A DNA stretch of 64,000 bases from NCBI GenBank assembly GCA_037974665.1, contig CM075783.1, positions 39,755,712 to 39,819,711 of the forward strand. The letters run 5' to 3'. This document shows positions 59,110 to 64,000 of the stretch, one piece after another. This DNA comes from Ehretia macrophylla. Lineage: Eukaryota > Streptophyta > Magnoliopsida > Boraginales > Ehretiaceae. A program made the translations under genes and the position numbers. The notes beneath the pieces are model-generated. The model searched no databases. It was not told the DNA's origin and worked only from the letters and a program-made list of their open reading frames with translations. The first letter of the stretch is position 1; every line of letters begins with the position of its first letter.

Positions 59110-60114
59110 TCTGATGCTGATCACTGCCACACCGCACACATCGTCCTGACTTCTTCCAGTACTGGGCCTCGGTATGACCCTTCTTATCACAGTAAGAACA
59201 GTTGATAGACTAAGTAGCAGGTGAACTACTTGTGGATCCGCAGGTGGAAGAGGTTGATAGTGATTTAGTCAGGCCACGGTTATTAGCTGGTCTGTTCTGG
59301 CTCTGGCCATGACTACGACTGTGGCTCTTGAATTTCCTCTGTTGACCTGGAGGCTGGTATGGTTTCTTGTTCGGCTGACTCGAACCGGCTCTATCAAGTT
59401 TTCTCTTCTCAACTCGGGAAGCAGCAGCAAAGAGAGCAGAATAGGTATCGAAGTCATGCGAAGCCAATTGGTCCTGAATCTCCAGCCTTAATCCAGTAGT
59501 AAATTTCCACATCTTCGCCTCAGGAGTACTGACCATGTATTGAGCATAGTGGGACAGTCGGTCAAAATGAGACTCGTACTGGGCCACTGTCATGTTACCC
59601 TGGTTCAAGTGCATGAATTCCTCAATCCGCCTTTGCCTGGAAACTGTAGGTACATATTTCTCCTTGAATGCCTTAACGAAATTACCCCACAAGTGAGGTG
59701 TATAATCAGTTTCCCACAGTGCCTCCACAGTGTGCCACCAATGCTCAGCATCCCGTGCAACAGAAACACATCAAATTCCACCTTTTCTTCATCAGTATAG
59801 TCAAGTGGCCTGAAAATCCTCTCGATCTCAGACAGCCAAGCCTCTGCTTTCTCATCATCAGCTTCCCCGTGGAATTTAGACAGGCGAAAGTCAAGGAACT
59901 CCCTCATTCTGCTATGTCTCCCATGATTACCATCATTCCTGCTGTTGTTGTTATTTGCTTCGCGTGCATCTTGAGATTCCATCACTCGTGACACGCGATC
60001 CATGGCATTCGTCATCATATTAAACATAGCCATGCTGGGATTAGTTTGATAGGCATCTCCGGCCTCTTGGGGCTCACCGCTCCTATTAGTAGTGCGGGTA
60101 CTAGGGCCAGCCAT
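59110..60114 (-). pseudogene. Element C gag region
   Basis: Starts at the Met at 60114 (MAGPSTRTTNRSGEPQ). The poly-Asn run is only four residues. A 1-bp deletion in a C run near 59755 (CATCCCG against CATCCCCG in A) shifts frame before the HWWHTVEALW motif. CAG to TAG at 59210-59212 precedes the first zinc knuckle. The second knuckle is intact near 59115-59150. The core (REFLDFRLSKF, FVKAFKEKYVP) is otherwise well conserved. Confidence 0.92.
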
Positions 60115-60393
60115 CTATAGGCATAGATTACGATGCACAATTTATTGGAATACGACAGGACAAGAATTTAATGCATAAGATATGCAACATATAATTTTAC
60201 ATAAACACATAGTTCTAGAAACAGTTAAGACAAGTTATTCACATAAGCACATAGAACATAGAAGGCACAATTAACATTATCGCACAATAACATGTAAACA
60301 AGTCATCCTAATTACCTTAGGGCTTCTACCCATGGTCCGAGAGTTAAACCCGGCTTAAGCAATCTAAGCTCTGATACCATTCTTTCTATAAGG
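60115..60393 (-). other. Element C untranslated leader
   Basis: Leader between the shared LTR and gag, alignable with those of A and B. It contains only the primer site as a recognised feature. Confidence 0.75.
60368..60379 (-). other. Primer-binding site of element C (initiator tRNA-Met type)
   Basis: Sense-strand TGGTATCAGAGC, identical to element B. It lies 14 nt from the LTR edge, a spacing close to that in B (13 nt), so the wide gap is a family trait. Confidence 0.9.
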
Positions 60394-63300
60394 TGTCATG
60401 CCCCAACCCGACCTATAAAGGTTAGACTAAGGTGTGATCTAATCATTCAAGTCATATCACGTACTTAATCGTTCAAGAGGGTTTAACACTTAACGTTTTA
60501 GCCTAAACTCCGCAATTTTTCGGAAAACCGGTAGCATAACGGCTGTAATTGGGCTCTTTAGTTTGACCTAATTCTCAAAACACCTCAAAATTTCCAATCT
60601 CAATTTCATTTCCAACAAAGATTACTATTTATCATCAATTGAAACGCCTACTAGTTGTCTCGAAGTCTCGTTTGATTAATAACCTAGCATGATACTATGT
60701 CTCGTTTGTTTGTTAATCCTTGTTACAAAAGTACCTGTTGATCTTAGCTTAACAATGAGTACCTGCTTTAAATTGGATAGGTTCATTATTTAATCCCTAC
60801 CTGATACTTCATAATCCTCTGATAGATACTAGCCAAATACGATAGCAAAATGACCATAGAAGTGTCTATCTAGTTATTATCAGTACAAACCAAAATTAGA
60901 CCCCAAATTACAACGGGGGTCTTTTACATTTCAATAGCAAGCATCATAAGAAATGAAATAGTATTCAAGCAACATATTGTTCACAAAATGGCCATAGTCA
61001 CGTAAGGCACGTAGGGTAAGCAATCATTCCAAGGAATCATCATTAGGCACGTCGTCCTCGGGTCCCTGTTCTTGGTCTTCTTCACCTGAGATGATAAAAG
61101 AGGGTGAGTCCTTATGAACTCAGTGAGGGGGGAACGAGAAATAAGTTTTGAAACTCATTTTCCTGTTCAACTTATGAAAACCCTTTTTGTAAGCATGAAT
61201 GTATCACAAGTAAGTACATAACGTAATGTAAAAGTAAAGGAACACAATTACCTGTCTTTCATCCCCGAGGTCCTCTAGGAACCAAGCGAGAGTACTTATA
61301 CACATAGTGAAAAGGATACAGTGAGCTTTTGCTCTCAGTTCATGTCAGTATCAATTGTTGCGGCCGACTTCAAATCATCCCCTTATCACGCCAAATGGGT
61401 GTACTCCAGATGTACCCCAAAATCCTACGACCCAACTCTCCGAGGAAGTCTAGCCCCCAAGCGAGAGAGGGAATTGGACAATGGTAGTCACGGTTGCACC
61501 GGCAAGGCCGATGCTGCTCGGTGTGTGTGAACGCTACCATGCCAGAATGAAAGGTTGTAACCTTGTATGCAATGCACATTTATGACATGTAATATATCAC
61601 ATTAGGAGGACAACAAAGTAGGTTGCTTTCGAGCAGTCATAAGATTGCACATTGACAGTTAAACACGCGAGACACGATATGACAAGTAAATTCACTTGAA
61701 AAGTACATGGAGTTATATGAACATTAAACGGGCAGCCATGTAACACACGTAAATCAAGTCATATAACTCATTTCAAAGTTCACGTAATCAAATAATAAGA
61801 TTATTCATCATGCAACGACATCTACGTGGGACCGGGTGCAAGAAAAGCCTACTTATCAATATGTAATCATCGAAATCATATTTAGGGCTACAAGGGCAAC
61901 TACGGGCAGCCTACTAAACACATAATCAAGCACAATATCCGTAGGATGAGCACTTAGCGAGTTTGCCTAGTTACTAGGGTTTCAATTCGGGTTTACCCTT
62001 GTGATTAAGCCCCAAGTCATCTCGTAATTAAGCTCAAGCCATGCAATGATTAAATTAAACACCCTCAAGCATTCATAACAGTCCACACAACATCCAAATG
62101 CCACAATCCCAAGCATTTAATACAACAAGGAAAGCTACATTAATTTTTCTAAACATATCAATAGGTGAAACCCTTACTGCAATGGACTGTTTTTTCTCAC
62201 AATCATTAAGACAAGCAAACAATCTCCAATTCCAGTGAACAAGATATCAAATTAAAGCTTAAGGAGTGAACTAAATTAAGAAACAAACCTTGCATCATTT
62301 TCAACTTCTCTTACCTGGCCAAAATCACCTCGCACCAACAAGGAAGAAGGCTGTCACATACCCGATTTCATCTATCATCACATTCTAGCCAAATATCTTG
62401 CCATGCATGTTTACAAAAGCTCATGAACACACATATATCACAAGTACAAAAGCAAAGATAAACATTTAAGGGCATGCATGTGGATTTTGAAGGCTTTTCA
62501 AGAAGTTTTAGCCCTCACCTTAGCAAGACAACAAAGATGATGCACAAACTCTTGGTGAAGCACAAAGTTGATCTTTTCCTTGCTTAGCTGAGAGACAACT
62601 CGATTTCCTCTAATTTCCTAGCTTAGTAACCAAGTTTTTAGTAGGTGCATGTGGTTAGAACAAGAAGAAAACGAAATGGAAGCTAACAAACTCACCTAAA
62701 CCGAAATGGATGTGCTAAAGGCTTGCATGTGTGCTTTTTTGCTCCTAGTTTTGTTTGGTCAAATTCCTAGTAGCTTGCATGACTTGATGAACCATTGGAT
62801 GAAGAACTTAAGCTATGGAGAGTATGTTTTCAGTTAGGGCCAAGAGAGAGAGGAGAAATGAGAGAAAGAATGAGAGAAATAGAGGAAATGAAGGAAAAAT
62901 GAAAAGCTTTGAAATGTTTAATGCATATGTCGGCCTAGGGCTTGCAAATTCAGATTTTTGTGTCTTCAAGAAGCATCATTTGAAGTGTCTAGCATGGGCA
63001 AGGAGCTTGTGTCGAGATTTGGAGCTTTGAGGAGGGTTTTGGGCTAATTTTTTTATTGCTTTGTATCATAAAATGTCATAGGATGTCTAGATTTAATTTT
63101 GAATTATGCAAGTAAGCACAAATGCACACAAGGTGGTCGGCCAAGGCATTGCAAGAATCTGAATTTTTTTGGCTTGGTTGAGCAATATTTTAATTGTGTG
63201 TTTGGGATATGCAAAGAATAAAGAATAAAGAATAAAGAATAAAGAATGTCTAGCTTTTTGTGAGATTTTGTCTTCTAGTAGGTTGAATTAGCAATTTAAT

Positions 63301-63597
63301 ATTAGTTAGTGGAGTTTGTAGGATTAATTAATGATCTAGTGCTTCGTGTAAGATGCTTTCTTGATTAGCGTGAGGGCATGCTTTTTTAGGTTTAGGGCAA
63401 GCACTACGAGATAGGGCACGAACTACGAGATAAATGCACATTTTCAAGTAATTGCACGCAACCTTAAATGAATGCACGTAATTAGATGCAAGGCACACAA
63501 AATGAAACACAATTCTTAAACCTAGGTCAAGGCACACAAATCTAGGTTAGGGTACATGAAACGACGTATCGCACACAAATCGAGATCGGACCTCACA
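60394..63597 (-). mobile_element. Element C right LTR, shared with fragment D
   Basis: Starts TGTCATGCCCCAACCCGACC and ends CTCACA. It is shorter than the left LTR mainly through one ~390-bp deletion near 62296, with CATTT at both break ends, removing most of the ~210-bp duplication. For C it is the 5' LTR; for the internal sequence to its right it stands as the 3' LTR. Confidence 0.93.
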
Positions 63598-63610
63598 TCT
63601 TCCCTTCCTT
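63598..63610 (-). other. Polypurine tract of fragment D
   Basis: Sense strand AAGGAAGGGAAGA, adjoining the shared LTR. It differs by one base from C's tract. Its presence on the right side of the LTR shows that a second internal region really follows. Confidence 0.85.
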
Positions 63611-64000
63611 AAAAGAATTTCATCCCGAAATTCAATATTCCTTTGAAATAATACTGGATACTGTTGCTCCATCTGGTCTCGCCTTTCCCACGTTGCTTCT
63701 TCAACTCCATGATGATCCCACAATACTTTCACTATCGGTATAGATTTGTTGCACAATTCCCGATCTTGCTGGTCTAGGATCCGAACGGGCTTCTCTTCAT
63801 AAGACAAGTTCTCCCAAAGCTGCAATGGCTTTGGCTCCAAGATATGCGATGGATCAGGGTGATACTTTCGTAGCATTAAAACGTGAAAGACATCATGAAT
63901 ATTGGAGATGTTTTGGGGTAGTGCTAGGCGATACGCCAACTTGCCAACCTTTTCAATTATCTAAAATGGTCCTACAAACCTCGGGCTTAACTTTTCACCC
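63598..64000 (-). pseudogene. Fragment D: pol 3' end with chromodomain, cut by window edge
   Basis: Encodes AYRLALPQN, HVLMLRKYHPDPSHILEP and a complete chromodomain (LSYEEKPVRILD, VKVLWDHHGVEEATW, QYPVLFQR). The chromodomain frame is uninterrupted and runs through the polypurine tract into the LTR, to a stop near 63547. Upstream, the GPF motif is followed by TAG at 63961-63963, the same GAG to TAG change as in C. The rest of this element lies outside the window. Confidence 0.92.

Larger units (their letters stand above)
51986..63597 (-). mobile_element. Element C: chromovirus copy, most complete domain set
   Basis: Two LTRs (3581 and 3204 bp) flank a ~4.8-kb internal region with recognisable gag, protease, RT, RNase H, integrase, chromodomain, primer site and polypurine tract. 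The left edge (TG after GCGTAACT of the satellite) is clean. The right LTR is followed not by satellite but by another internal 3' end, so no target duplication can be tested. At least three 1-bp deletions and many stops make it non-coding. Confidence 0.93.

Overview
The window is non-genic heterochromatin from a plant, almost certainly an angiosperm nuclear genome. No host gene, rRNA or tRNA gene is visible. Everything is either a ~341-bp tandem satellite or copies of one family of very long-LTR (about 3.6 kb) Ty3/Gypsy chromodomain retrotransposons. The plant assignment rests on the chromovirus gag-pro-pol type (two CCHC knuckles, a D-P-G-A-T protease, an F-I-D-D reverse transcriptase, a C-terminal chromodomain, and a primer site matching initiator tRNA-Met). 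The features fit the Tekay/Del clade best. The species cannot be named from this sequence.

Layout: satellite array 1 (1-1088); element A, rearranged (1089-11674); satellite array 2 (11675-20702); a solo LTR (20703-21010 plus 31806-35324) split by full-length element B (21011-31800); satellite array 3 (35325-51985); element C (51986-63597); and at the right edge the 3' end of a further internal region (63598-64000), called D, that shares element C's right LTR. All element units read on the minus strand, so the 5' LTR is always the right-hand one. The only opposite-strand piece is an inverted ~200-bp LTR end at 1089-1285.

No copy is coding-competent. A keeps gag-pol in one frame but has at least four nonsense codons and a ~1.0-kb deletion through integrase and chromodomain. 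B has a ~1.2-kb RNase H/integrase deletion at a 7-bp direct repeat, one frameshift and several stops. C has the most complete domain set but at least three 1-bp deletions and many stops. Most stops are C-to-T or G-to-A changes, as expected for methylated repeats that decay.

The satellite is not a simple monomer array. Diagnostic variants recur in a fixed order (called J-K-L-M-N-O-G-G-H here), giving a higher-order repeat of about nine monomers (~3.07 kb), with shortened versions and local dimer amplifications. The order continues across the solo LTR plus nested element, so the array existed before those insertions. Each monomer carries a short perfect dyad whose two arms have changed together in some copies.

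I found no new protein-coding system. The unusual content is structural: the higher-order satellite, the nested insertion chronology, an LTR-sharing tandem element array with a shared nonsense mutation, an inverted LTR terminus at a satellite junction, and an expandable ~21-bp repeat at the LTR end.
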